This document shows, piece after piece, positions 31,648-42,580 of a stretch of DNA of 64,000 bases. The notes under the pieces were generated by a model, which worked only from the letters and a program-made list of their open reading frames with translations, ran no database searches and had not been told where the DNA came from. The stretch comes from Porodaedalea pini. Its lineage: Eukaryota; Basidiomycota; Agaricomycetes; Hymenochaetales; Hymenochaetaceae. The translations under genes were made by a program, and so were the position numbers. Location of the stretch: NCBI GenBank assembly GCA_002794775.1, contig NBAY01000003.1:1550001-1614000 (forward strand), written 5' to 3'. Every line of letters begins with the position of its first letter. Positions within the stretch are counted from its first letter, which is position 1.

Positions 31648-33303
31648 GGCATGCAAGAGAAGCGTTCTCGGCAGCCTCCCTTATTAAAAGATCATCGCCG
31701 CGCACAACGACGAGGCGGTCTGCCAGCTGCTGCACCTGCTCAATGATGTAAACCGGCTCCAGAATCGCTCGGTTTTCTGCGGTCGATATGGAAAGTCTGC
31801 GTTGCGTTCTGCACGATACGGTTCAGGTTGACAAGAAGATAGTGGGCAGTGGAATTGTCGCGGCCCGGGAAAATGAATTCAGGGAGCAACTTACGATCCT
31901 CATGAAGACAGTCATATTCCTCGTCGAGTTTTTGCTGGAGCTCGAGGGATGAGTCATCGATACTGACTTGCAAAGCACCAGTGAGAAAAAGTGACGTCGA
32001 CCCGATAGCAATGTTCGAACTCGCGATCATTGCTACCGAACGTTTTTGATCGTTTGCCGTTCGATAAGAGCACCGTCCATACCATCCTCGCCATACACGA
32101 AATGGATCAGGTCACCCAGTGAGTTTCGTACAGTCCCATCGTAGCAGACAGCCACGTCTTCGAGTGCCTTTACAAGTCGACGCTGAATGTAACCAGTCTC
32201 GTCCGTCTTGACAGCGCGCCTCTGGGCTGAAATCATCCTTCGTAAAGTGAGGTAGTGTGCGATGTCTGAAGCCGAACGGGAGTCGCTTCCCTTCAACGGA
32301 CTGCTGACCAACACAGACGGACATCTGCGAGATGTTAATGAACGAACCCTTCGAACCCACGACAACCATCTCTTTGACACCGGAGTGGTCACGCGCCAAG
32401 TTGAGCTCGCCTTCGACTCGACTCTCGAACGACTCGCGAATAGTCATTCTCGGTGCAGCGTTCAGACGGTCGTTAGATGCATCTTCAATGGCCTGCACGA
32501 CATTCTGCTTTCGCATCTTGATCTGCTCCATGATGTACGCCATTGTCTTCTTATCCGCGACCGTATCACCAATGCCTATACTGAATCCATTGTGGAACAG
32601 CCAGTAATTAACAATCTGCTGGAGACCACTGAACAGCGTATGAGTCGCTTCGGGACCTTTTTCGTGGAAGACGACGTGGATAAGACCGCCTTGCGACGCT
32701 CCAACCGTCTTTTTCTCCACGATACCAAAGACGATCTCGCCGTTTTCAATGATCATGCCATCGTCGAAAACGGGGCTCGAAAATTTCGGATCAGGCGAGC
32801 GATATGCGTTTATTCCGCGAGGAATCGTCATGCTAAGAATCTGTTTGCCCGTCCATAATGGCTTCCGCTTCAAGATCGCCGGCGTCGGAATCGTGCCGTC
32901 CCAGTCCGGCACCCAGAGCAGGGTATTTTGCACCTGCACCCAGTCGAGGAAGCTATCCCGCAGAGTGAATTTCCGGACACCGCACAACGTGTCCTGTACG
33001 ATGCCCATAACAGGTTTGTTCACCTGCGGCGAGATGATCTGCTTTGCAACCTATGCAATTTGACTGAATTCGGCTCTCGTCTCTTCGCTCTGAGGAACGC
33101 TAGACGGAGCTGAGAAAGAGATGTAAAGCTAATCTTAAAAGTGACATACTGCTTGTTCATCTCATCGCCATCGAAATCGGCATCATACGGTGGAGTGACG
33201 GAAAGATTTAGACGAAAGGCTAGAATACACTAATCAACGACCATACATTGAGTTAAAGGTGGATAAACACGTACTAGAGTAAAGCATAAGTCGCACGCGA
33301 TGC
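31648..33303 (-). pseudogene. RPB1: RPB1 central fragment (copy B)
   Basis: Same RPB1 region as copy A, from RHRVRLMLYS (33303) through the metal-binding motif area near 33150-33190, [28 protein letters not shown] and [19 protein letters not shown], but with the bridge-helix segment deleted (SPEAR joins a [12 protein letters not shown] frame at about 32215). It ends at EAAENAS near 31660, earlier than in copy A, where PRP8 follows. A second frame break lies near 32000. In copy B the catalytic Asp motif reads [14 protein letters not shown], because aac is gat at this place. Confidence 0.88.
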
Positions 33304-34800
33304 CTCGCCGGAGAAGGCTTCTTCTCATCAACAGCAGGGGACTTCTTCGTCGCTGTCTTGTTCCCTTCAGCTGTTGCCACAGATGCAGCTGATCGAATTG
33401 AATTCGCCGACGGTGACTTTCGAATGACGGGCGTCTTGTTCGCCGTTGTTTTCGTAGATACTGTAGTAATGGGCGACACCTTCCGTGTGCGCGATGCAGC
33501 GCTTACCGTACTAATTGGTGCCGCACTCGTTTCAGAGACGCGATGCGGCCGTCCTTTCAGTAGCGCAGGCGCCGACATTTTAGGCGATCTTGAGGTTCCG
33601 GTGCTGCGCATCGAGGTCATTGACGTGGTCGAGACTTTCCTCGACCGAGTAACAGAGTCGCGTGGGTCATGTTCTCGCGACGCGTCTTGAATGTAGACTC
33701 GCGTGTTGAAGCCCCGCTCCTGCTGCTGGACATTGACACATTCGAGAGCGAGGATGTCGGTCGCGAGGGCGGATGAGGTGGACGAAGAGTACCTTGTTGG
33801 CCTGCAGTGGCGGCATTTCTGTGGATAGTCGATGCATGTGAACGAGTAGATGAAACAGAGGCGGCGACAGACTTGGGTCTTTGCAAGGAGACGATGTTCG
33901 GTAGTTTTACACTCGTGACACCTGCGTCTTTCCCAGTTGTGCGCGGAGAACGAGAAGCTACACTGGGCCGTCGAGAAACCACGGAAGATGATGCGGTAGA
34001 GCGCGCAAGGGACGAGGTCGAGCCCTTTAGTCGCGGGCTTTCTTGTTCGTCACCCTCCCCATCCACGTCCATACCTGAAGTACACGAGAGCGCACTCGGT
34101 GCCCTATGGACGCTTGGACTCGTGCTACGCGGGGTGGACGGCGCAAACTTCGAGTCTGGCCGGCTCTTCTTACGCTCACGCTCCGTTGCAGTCGTAAGGC
34201 GCGATGACGTTCGGCTAGTCGTCGACGCAACGCTGCGCGCTACGCTCCGGACAGATGCGCTAGACGAGGTGACAGCCGCATTCATGCGAGCAAGGTTCTT
34301 GTTCAGCACGCTCGTACGAAGCGAATGCGACGTGCTCATGCTATCGCGCTCAGTAGTGTCTTCAACCCTGATGCCGCAGAAGACGACAATGCAGCAGATA
34401 AGATGGAAGATGCAGATGCCAGAGACGGCTTTGCTGTCAGCGGCATGCTGCTTTGCGTTGCTTCGATGGAGCCGAACAACTGTACAGGCCGCGACTCCGA
34501 TTTAGCAAGAGGTGGGGAAGGCGCCGGCGAGGAGGAGAACGAGAAATAGCGCGAGCATAAACGATAGCTAGCATTTGTTAGTCTCAAGGACAGGTGGTAG
34601 GTTCTGTGCTCGTGCTCACCTTTATGTCCCCAAACCTCCGAGTCCGCGTTGCTGCCTTCGTCCATCGCGTCCTCATCCAGTAGATCCCAGACGACATCTG
34701 GGAAGCGATCTTTCATGCGATGAAAGAGCGATTGGAGGTCCTCTTGCCATGCTGTCGTCGACCTCTTTGTTGCAGCGCAAGTGTCTTTGCTGCAGCAAAA
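33304..34800 (-). pseudogene. BTB-domain gene remnants (copy B)
   Basis: Minus strand: an N-terminal stretch (TTAWQEDLQSLFHRMKDRFP, DVVWDLLDEDAMDEGSNADS) at 34780-34620, an intron, a BTB-like YARA region at 34560, then a large deletion straight into the Ser/Arg-rich tail (34370-33310; SPRTTGKDAGVTSVKLPNIV, TSSLSNVSMSSSRSGASTRE). The middle part seen in copy A at 7.8-8.5 kb is missing. The tail joins RPB1 at the same residue as in copy A (KKPSPA then RHRVRLM), so the BTB::RPB1 fusion predates the split of A and B. Confidence 0.6.
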
Positions 34801-35187
34801 CAGACTCGTCGACGACCGCAAGGGTGGAGATCACATGTTGGCACTGTCGTCAACTCTGCTTTCGACCGATTTTTAATTCAACCAGGCCATTTTATTTTAC
34901 AAAAAATACATAGACAGACAGAGAATTGTCTGAAGTTTTTTTACATGGTTCAAACTTGCGATTTGGATGGTTGAATAAAATTAAATATGTTGATAAAGAA
35001 AGTGAGCACTGTACAGCCACAAAAGCAGTGAACGACTTCATCGCCACCACTCAATTTAGCAGAAAAGGGGTCCAAAATTAACATATATGGTATGCCATCA
35101 GCTTATAAAAGCTGACAAAAACCCAAATTGGGGACTTTATCTTTGCCCACAACAAAAGACGATACTTCGTAAACTCAGTAATCGTAA
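34776..35187 (+). repeat. Repeat R, copy B
   Basis: It again sits at the 5' side of the antisense BTB gene. It starts GTGTCTTTGCTGCAGCAAAA after a short different leader and ends TCAGTAATCGTAA, followed by cgatgagg. With the Helitron helicase end at 27.4-29.0 kb on the plus strand, gene fragments in the middle and R at the right, this copy has the layout expected of a Helitron that has picked up host DNA. Confidence 0.75.
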
Positions 35188-36243
35188 CGATGAGGAGGTC
35201 ATATGGGAAAGAGTCCGGCCAGCTTTCAGGTCCAACAAGGTGCGTATTGAGTAAAGTAGGAAAGCAGTTCTTCAGCACTCACCATTCATTTCTAGATCAA
35301 TACGGTCTATTGGCGGCTCAATGAACTGCAAAAGGCCAACATGCGGGATTCTGGAAAAAAAAATGTGTCTAATAGACGCGTTGACCTTGGCTGCGTTGTG
35401 GAGATCCCGATGCCGCTGGCCTCGGAATTGGCTCTATTAGGTTCGACTCGACTCAGGACAGTCTTACAAGTATCCCCGATGCATTTCAGGACAGTTTCAG
35501 TGTTTGGCAGTATTAACTCGACACATACAGCTTGGTTCTGCACCGGTGAGCCACCGAAGTCCGTTTTGGGTCACATCTGGTATTGTTCCAAGCCTCCCGA
35601 AGCTTAATTACTCATGTTCTCGAGTTACGGCTCCGAGTTCCGGCTATTTGGTGTTGTTTGGCTAGAGCCTCCGGTCTGTCTTTGTGTCCTTTGTACGCCG
35701 CTCAGAGGCTCAACCCTCTGTTGGTTATTTAAACACTCATGTAAATGTCTCAAAAATAGAAGTTTAGTTCCCCTGAGTCAGTCCCAGTCTTTAGTTCTCG
35801 TCTCCGTCGCCGTTCAGTGTCGTTCCGTCCGTTCCGTCTGTTCCGTCTCGAGTCCCGTTTTCGGCCAAATCTTGCTTTCGCTATATCGCCCTCAGTTCTT
35901 ATCCGTTTCCCGAGCTCTCTTCAGATTCTTAATCTCGTCGAAAATCGCTTTCGAACACTGTCTTTTCTTGCACGATTCCGAGCCCGCGTCGTAGAGCTAC
36001 GAAAATAGCTTTTGGTTCCGGGAGTTCCGTGCGTTCCGCCAGCCGCAACCAGTGCAACTGCTATATCTCCGTCAATTCTGCATCGCGTCTCGAGGTCTTT
36101 TCAGATTCAGAATCTTCTCGACGAATAGTATCGATTCCTGTCTTCACTGGCGAGTTTCCGAGCCCGGGTTGTCAAGATCGTAGTTGCTCTTTGTTCTCCG
36201 ACCGCATTTAGGCATGTTTTGCCGGTCGTCCTTTGTACTCGCG
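35188..36243 (+). mobile_element. Probable LTR-element remnant, part 1
   Basis: No gene. It has features of a retrotransposon LTR and leader: a TATA-like TTATTTAAACAC near 35728, a promoter-like pyrimidine tract (tcgttccgtccgttccgtct), and two diverged ~130-bp tandem units (35878-36005 and 36059-36185, each with GCTATATC, CAGATTC.GAATCTTCTCG-like and CCGAGCCCG motifs). It continues at 42201 beyond the nested copia copy 2. A short frame at 35290-35370 (RLNELQKANMRDSGKK) is unrecognised. Confidence 0.4.
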
Positions 36244-36248
36244 TCCTC
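36244..36248. other. Target site duplication TCCTC, left
   Basis: TCCTC next to the LTR end; the same five bases follow the other end at 42196-42200. Confidence 0.85.
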
Positions 36249-36478
36249 TATTAGCAGCAGTGAACCAAAAGGGGTCACACTTCACACCTGAGTCCAATGG
36301 ATGAGTGCAACAGATAGGGACACTCATACATTGTCTCAGCCGCTTTGAAGCTAATATTACATAAGACAAAAATCATGTGATGTTCGCACATGCGCGCGCA
36401 TGTGCGAACAGAGGCATGGGAATAAATCAAGAAAAGCATGGAAAACATAAAATAAGTGTCAGAATCACACTTCCAACA
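36249..36478 (-). repeat. 3' LTR, copia copy 2
   Basis: 230 bp, TGTTGGAAG..GCTAATA on the minus strand. The 28-nt palindrome is intact; one CACGTGAT site is CATGTGAT. Confidence 0.9.
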
Positions 36479-36506
36479 CTCCCACCTGATCTGACACATC
36501 TGTAAG

Positions 36507-39500
36507 TCACCTAAGACCTAACATCCCACACATCTCTCCCACTTTCAAGCGCCCAAGGGCTTTGGTCATGATATCAGCTGGCATAGACTTAGTGGGCAAG
36601 TACCTCACATCCACATAGCCTGCTTCAACCACATCTCTCAGCCAGTAATGACGCAAATCCAGGTGTTTCATGCGCCCATGATGTTCAGGATTTCTGGCAA
36701 CTGCTAATGCAGACTGGTTGTCAACATAGAGAACAGATGGGGCATCAAAATGATATCCAAACTCAGTGAGCAAGTTGCGCAACCATATGATCTCTTGTCC
36801 TGATTGTACAGCAGCAATGTATTCTGCCTCAGTAGTAGAGAGAGTCACAATGGTTTGCAACCGACTTGCCCAACTGATTGCACCAGTTCCCATTTTAACC
36901 ACCATGCCACTTGTAGAGCGCCTGTCATCCTCATCACCACCATGGTCTGCATCAGAGAATGTGGTGAACAGCTCAGCTGAGTTGGGGTCAGATGCATAAG
37001 TCAACTTGTAGTCTTTGGTACCTTGAAGGTAACGACACAAGTGCTTTGCAGCCTTCCAGTGAGCCATGCTAGGATTAGCACTAAAACGTGCCAGAACTCC
37101 CACTGCATAAGCAATGTCTGGGCGTGTAGCCACAGCAAGATACATGAGAGCGCCCACCAACTGCTTGTAAGGAACAGTCTTCATGAAGGCAGTCTCTTCA
37201 TCATTCTTGGGAGCCATGGACTTGCTAAGCTTATGACCTTCAGGTAGTGGGGTTGTCACAGTGCCACAATTGCTAAGTTCAAAACGCTCAAGTATGTCAA
37301 TGATATACTGGCGCTGAGATATAGACAAAGAGTGCTGAGAGCGATCACGCTCAATGTGAACTCCCAAGAGGAATGAAGTTGGCCCGAGGTCATGTAGCTT
37401 GAAGTGCTTCTCCAACTCACTCTTCACAAACTGGTACTGCTCCTTCGACTTTGCAGCAATGGTCATGTCATCAACATAGACAGGAATGATAATGCGCACA
37501 TCCTCTCTGCGATAGACCCATATACTGTTGTCGCAGCGCACCAGTTGGAAGCCCATACCCTTCAGTACTGAATCGAGTTTCTTGTGCCACTGGCGTCCAG
37601 CTTGTTTCAGTCCATAGATAGACTTTACTAGCTTAAGAACAAATCCAGCACCATAATACTCCTCAAACCCTTCAGGCTGGTCCATGTAGACATCATGATC
37701 CATCTCACCATTGAGAAAAGCGGTGGAGATGTCTACACTGTAAAGCTCAAGGTCCTCAAGTGCAGCTATAGCCAGAATTGCACGTAGTGCTGCCCACTTT
37801 GCAGTTGGTGCAAACACCTGTGAAAACTCCAATCCTGGTCGCTGTGAGTATCCCTTTGCAACCAGTCTTGCCTTGTACCTGTCCACAGAGCCATCTGCCT
37901 TGCGCTTGAGTTTGAACACCCAGCGACAACCAATAGTTTTACGACCAGTTGGAAGTCTGACAGGCTGGAAAGTGCCATTCTCAATCAGACTGATGAACTC
38001 TTCCATTGCAGCCTGTTCCCAAAGATAGGCATCAGGGCGCCCCTTGATATCCTTCCACTGGTAGGGCTCTGGACCATATTGCTTGCGCACTTCTGCAGAG
38101 AATACATGCTCAAGACGATTTGTAGACTTGAAGACATAGTCAAACGCATCATCAAAAGCAATGTACTTGTCTTCAAGACCTGCATTTGTGCCAAAGTCCA
38201 TGAGCCCATTGAACATGAGCACTTCTGCTTGCATCTCCTCTTCAGACATGACATCAAGTTCATCGTGCTGTTCAGCATCCTCCATGTGCACATCCATTTC
38301 TGGCTGATGCACAACTTCAGGCTCAGGTATGGGAACAGGATCAGGTCTAGGAATGCGTCGACCTGGATAATCCATAAGTGGATTGATCATTCTGTCCCAT
38401 GCACCAGTGGTAGTGCGTGGTTTTGGCCTGGGAGGAGGAGCTGATGACGGAGTTTGAGTCTGATTAGGGTGCTCACTCCTTGCTTTCTTAGCAGGAGGAG
38501 TCTGAGAAGGTGGAGGAGACACAGTGTGTTTATGTGCAGAAGAAAGCGAAGAAGGGGAACGAGTTGGTGGAGGTACAGGAGGGTCCACTGGACGAACAGG
38601 AGGTGGAGGAGATGGCAGAACATCATCATCATCATCACTTTCTACTCCCACCTGTTCTGGCAGATCTTTTGCCTCTGGAGGAGATTGTACCCGCAAATCA
38701 ACAGGAGTCCTAGAATTGCCTGGAAACACGCGTTCATCAAACTGAGCAGAGTCACTAATGATCTCCTTGCGTGTAACAGGGTTCCAGAATAGCCATCCTT
38801 TGTAATTTGCAGGGTAGCCAAGGAAGACACATTTCTGTGTGTGGGATTGCAACTGTTTGCATTGATCTTTCTGGACATGCACATATGAAGTGCAGCCAAA
38901 AATGCGAAAATGAGAAACATCTGGTTTAGACTTGTACCAGAGTTGATAGGGTGTGTTGTCATTCACCGCAGATGTAGGAGAGCGATTATGGACATGAACA
39001 AAAGCAGCAACTGCATCCCACCAGAAAGTAGCAGGTAAGTGTGCTTCATTCAGCATAGTGGTGATGCCCTCAGCTAACGTCCTGTTTGCGCGTTCAGCAA
39101 CACCGTTTTGGTGGGGTTCATTTCTGACAGTGTGCTGGCGATGAATGCCTTCATTTTCACAGAGTTGATCCCATTCCTTTGGCATGTATTCTCCTCCCTT
39201 ATCATCACGAGTGGCCTTAATCTTCAAATCTAACTGATTCTCTGCATATGCCTTAAAATGCTTAAAAGCACTAAAAGCGTCACTCTTCTTCTTCAAAGGC
39301 AAAACTGCCCAGAAGCGACTGAAATCATCAATGAAGGTGATCCAGTACTTGTAACCATTCCTTGACTGAATGGGAAGAGGACCATGCACATCTGAGTGAA
39401 CCAATTGAAGAAGACTTGATGCACGATGCGATGCAAGTTTTGAGACATTAGAACGATGCTGTTTGCCTGCAATGCAAGGCTCACAGATCGGATCTGGCAA

Positions 39501-40922
39501 GTCCTTTGACTTAATCACCATTCCCTCAACTAAATGCTCATTGAGCAGTTTCTTCACATCACCATGGTGTAGGTGTGCAAAACGTCGATGCCACAGAGTC
39601 AAATCAAGTGGACAAGTGCTTGTAAGTGCAGAGAATGCACTCATGGGTACGACTTGGCCATTGAGTGATGCAGCATTGTTGGGAGTGACATTTGCAGTGA
39701 AGAGGAGAGTGCCATTTCGATTGAATAGAATCTTATCACGCTGAATGGTGACAATATACGATTTGGCACGAGTTAAATACAGGACTGAGAGGAGATTGTT
39801 TCGCAAATCAGGGACATGAAGTACACGTTCAAATTCAAGTAAGTGTCCATCTTTGCCATTGATTACTGGTTGAAATCGCACTGTGCCCACTCCAACAGAA
39901 TAGATGATTTCGTTGTTTGCAAGGCGTATAGGGGTGCGATTTGGTGAATATTTGTGAAACCAGTGTCGGTGGGGTGTCATGTGGCAAGTGGCACCTGTAT
40001 CAACGATCCAATCAGTTCCTGCATCGAGAATGAGGGGTGTATGGGGGTTGGTGAAGTCTGGGGTACTTGCATTTCCAGCAAATTCAGCAGATTGGACAGA
40101 CTCGGAGTCGTCCTGCTGAGCAGATTGTGCTTTCTCCTTAGTCTTCCCTTTGTTATCCTTCCTCTTGGCCCTAATTGCCTCAATTGCATCACGTCTCTTG
40201 AAGCACTTCGACTCTGGATGACCTTTAATGCCGCAAAATTCGCAGACAACAGGCTGAGACAATGAGGAAGGCTTAGAGGGAGCAGAGGACGCTTTCAGGG
40301 CCATGGACTGATCACCAGCACGCGATTGACGGTTCATTTGCTCCTGCATAAATGCTTCCTTAAGCGTCTTTAACTTGAAATCTGTCAGGAGCAAGAGTGC
40401 AGAGCGGAAGGATGAGTACTCTTCAGGCAGGGAGCGAACCAGGGCAACACATGCAAGCTCATCCTCAAACTCTTCGAGTTTGAGAGTGCTAGTGCGCGTA
40501 TTTCTGATGTTATGAAGTCCATGCTCAACTCTGCTGACTAGTGCGGTCAAAGACTCATCCTCCTTCTTGCTGATACCAAAAAACTCGTCATAGGCAATAA
40601 AACGTGCAGCTGGGTTGTCCTGCTTGTGCAGTTTCTCGAGCGCTTTCCACATCTCTACAGGGTCACCCATGTGTGATTGTACCAAAATCTGCATGCTGTT
40701 TTCGAGTTTCTGGTAGATAAGGCCGGCTGCTTGCTCAGCCCTTTCTTCCCAGAGTTCAACTTTATCAGGAGGAGAAGATGGCTTCGACTCCTTGCCTGAA
40801 ACGAGGCGCCAAAGCTTCTTGTACTGAAGGGCAGCCTGCATGTCGAATTTCCAAGTAGGATAGTTGCCTTCACCCAACTTGTTAAATGAAGACAGTGAGT
40901 CGGCAGGGGCAGATTCGGACAT
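36507..40922 (-). CDS. gag-pol: Copia Gag-Pol polyprotein (copy 2)
   Basis: 1471 residues, with no amino-acid difference from copy 1 in any segment I compared: zinc knuckle, WIVDTGATCHMTP protease, integrase HHCC and DDE, YVDDM reverse transcriptase, RNase H. Retrotransposition of one master, or of each other, in the recent past is the simplest explanation. Regulation would be from the 5' LTR, which here carries a 56-bp insertion that could affect transcription of this copy. Confidence 0.97.
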   Translation of the reverse strand: MSESAPADSLSSFNKLGEGNYPTWKFDMQAALQYKKLWRLVSGKESKPSSPPDKVELWEERAEQAAGLIYQKLENSMQILVQSHMGDPVEMWKALEKLHKQDNPAARFIAYDEFFGISKKEDESLTALVSRVEHGLHNIRNTRTSTLKLEEFEDELACVALVRSLPEEYSSFRSALLLLTDFKLKTLKEAFMQEQMNRQSRAGDQSMALKASSAPSKPSSLSQPVVCEFCGIKGHPESKCFKRRDAIEAIRAKRKDNKGKTKEKAQSAQQDDSESVQSAEFAGNASTPDFTNPHTPLILDAGTDWIVDTGATCHMTPHRHWFHKYSPNRTPIRLANNEIIYSVGVGTVRFQPVINGKDGHLLEFERVLHVPDLRNNLLSVLYLTRAKSYIVTIQRDKILFNRNGTLLFTANVTPNNAASLNGQVVPMSAFSALTSTCPLDLTLWHRRFAHLHHGDVKKLLNEHLVEGMVIKSKDLPDPICEPCIAGKQHRSNVSKLASHRASSLLQLVHSDVHGPLPIQSRNGYKYWITFIDDFSRFWAVLPLKKKSDAFSAFKHFKAYAENQLDLKIKATRDDKGGEYMPKEWDQLCENEGIHRQHTVRNEPHQNGVAERANRTLAEGITTMLNEAHLPATFWWDAVAAFVHVHNRSPTSAVNDNTPYQLWYKSKPDVSHFRIFGCTSYVHVQKDQCKQLQSHTQKCVFLGYPANYKGWLFWNPVTRKEIISDSAQFDERVFPGNSRTPVDLRVQSPPEAKDLPEQVGVESDDDDDVLPSPPPPVRPVDPPVPPPTRSPSSLSSAHKHTVSPPPSQTPPAKKARSEHPNQTQTPSSAPPPRPKPRTTTGAWDRMINPLMDYPGRRIPRPDPVPIPEPEVVHQPEMDVHMEDAEQHDELDVMSEEEMQAEVLMFNGLMDFGTNAGLEDKYIAFDDAFDYVFKSTNRLEHVFSAEVRKQYGPEPYQWKDIKGRPDAYLWEQAAMEEFISLIENGTFQPVRLPTGRKTIGCRWVFKLKRKADGSVDRYKARLVAKGYSQRPGLEFSQVFAPTAKWAALRAILAIAALEDLELYSVDISTAFLNGEMDHDVYMDQPEGFEEYYGAGFVLKLVKSIYGLKQAGRQWHKKLDSVLKGMGFQLVRCDNSIWVYRREDVRIIIPVYVDDMTIAAKSKEQYQFVKSELEKHFKLHDLGPTSFLLGVHIERDRSQHSLSISQRQYIIDILERFELSNCGTVTTPLPEGHKLSKSMAPKNDEETAFMKTVPYKQLVGALMYLAVATRPDIAYAVGVLARFSANPSMAHWKAAKHLCRYLQGTKDYKLTYASDPNSAELFTTFSDADHGGDEDDRRSTSGMVVKMGTGAISWASRLQTIVTLSTTEAEYIAAVQSGQEIIWLRNLLTEFGYHFDAPSVLYVDNQSALAVARNPEHHGRMKHLDLRHYWLRDVVEAGYVDVRYLPTKSMPADIMTKALGRLKVGEMCGMLGLR

Positions 40923-41890
40923 GACGTTTCACAGGCAGGTAGGGGACGATGGGTACGACGTGTGTGTGATGTTTGGGAGGAATTGGATGTGTGAGTGGGG
41001 CACAGTGAAGGAAAGTGTGTACAGACCACAATGACACGATTACAGATGACAGTTCAATGCAAGCCAATGAAGGTTACCAGACACTCAAAACGTCGAAGTA
41101 TACACAGAGTCGCCGCAAGACAGTGCTGGTCTGTTGGTCTGCTAAGACCCCGCAGGCACCGCTGACTGAGAGAGGCTCTAGGCTTAAGTGACACTCAAAA
41201 GAGCGTCACAATCAGCGAACTAAGGCTGAGCAGTTGAGCTTCACAGACGATAGGCTAGTCTGATCCAACAACAACAGAATGGGGTGAAATGGGCCTTAAT
41301 CAACTCACACCAGAGCTGGTAACCGTGCAAAATGGGACACTGAGGGAGAACGAGTGGTGGGATTGCAATGCAAATCAACACACACTGAGGAAGCATGAAC
41401 ACGAGCACGCAGACGAAGTTTCAAGAGAATCGGACCAAGGGTTCCGCAGAAAATGCGATAACCACGCGATGCAGCAAAGTGCAGAGTGAAATAAGAGTGG
41501 TTGCTCAGTAAAACGTTGCAGCACACTCAAATCGAGTCGAATATCGATGTAAGTTGGCACAAACGTAGATCACACGTAACCCCAACAATGTGCCAAGGTA
41601 TAGTGCGAACAGTCAAGCCAATATCGAGTGATGGGTGATAGAGAGGTTTTGGATGCAGGTGGTGAATGAATGCAGTGTAGTGCAATGGGAAGTGGATGTG
41701 GTGGCACGAAACTTGGCAGAGACGCGGCAGACACACCGATTTTCCAATCAACAAAGATCCAGCTCAATCCAACCACCAGGAACGTTGCAATCGGCGAAAC
41801 ACTGTGTGTAGGGTGTGCAGATCAGGTCCGATCAGTCTATAATTGAAGCAGGGGGTGCTTCTCAAAGTCCAGAACCAGTGTGCGAAGTTA

Positions 41891-41909
41891 GAGCGCAAGG
41901 CTCATAACC
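41891..41909 (-). other. Primer binding site, half-tRNA(iMet)
   Basis: On the minus strand GGTTATGAGCCTTGCGCTC follows the 5' LTR end, the same as in copy 1. Confidence 0.7.
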
Positions 41910-42195
41910 TATTAGCAGCAGTGAACCAAAAGGGGTCACACTTCACACCTGAGTCCAATGGATGAGTGCAACAGATAGATATATATTAATATACAAGTGC
42001 ATACCTGAGTCCAATGGATGAGTGCAACAGATAGGGACACTCATACATTGTCTCAGCCGCTTTGAAGCTAATATTACATAAGACAAAAATCACGTGATGT
42101 TCGCACATGCGCGTGCATGTGCGAACAGAGGCGTGGGAATAAATCAAGAAAAGCATGGAAAACATAAAATAAGTGTCAGAATCACACTTCCAACA
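41910..42195 (-). repeat. 5' LTR of copia copy 2 with 56-bp insertion
   Basis: 286 bp in place of 230. A 31-bp LTR segment (CCTGAGTCCAATGG..) is present at both 41948-41978 and 42004-42034, separated by an AT-rich filler (atatatattaatatacaagt). The 28-nt palindrome has one change (GCGTGC for GCGCGC). Confidence 0.9.
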
Positions 42196-42200
42196 TCCTC

Positions 42201-42580
42201 GAGTCGACACCTAGTCCCAAGTATTCTATTACACTTCCCCACACTTCCTGACACTATCCCCTCCATCAGACACATTAGAGTGAACCCCCAGTGGCTGAAC
42301 TCAACCAGGTCCGAGTCTGCCAGTAGACCGTACCGTCACCTTTCAGCGTCAACAACAGGTTCCCGGCCATCTCGCCCTACCCGTTTATGGTGGACGTGGC
42401 CTGGCATAAGGCTCACGTCAAAGGAAAGGCCCTCAATGAGCCGTTCCAGATGAAGTGCAAGGATCCAACGGGCATCGGGTCGAAAGAACAAGACGTCACC
42501 GACTGAGGGAAAATTGAGAATGCATCGAGGCAAGACAGACTAATGGTGGTGACGAAGGAGCTTGTAGACGTGCTGTGAAC
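42201..42580 (+). mobile_element. Probable LTR-element remnant, part 2
   Basis: Continuation of 35188-36243 after the nested copia. Bases 42230-42320 contain leader-like sequence; a plus frame at 42350-42504 reads SPYPFMVDVAWHKAHVKGK and ends TGA. This could be a gag start or unrelated; I do not recognise it. Confidence 0.35.

Larger units (their letters stand above)
36249..42195 (-). mobile_element. Ty1/copia retrotransposon, copy 2, full length
   Basis: Inverted relative to copy 1 with the same polyprotein. Coordinates sum to 57927 across internal DNA, so there are no indels between the copies there. It has perfect TCCTC target duplications. The LTRs are 36249-36478 (3') and 41910-42195 (5'). 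The 5' LTR is 56 bp longer because of an insertion. The element is nested in another LTR-element remnant. Confidence 0.95.
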
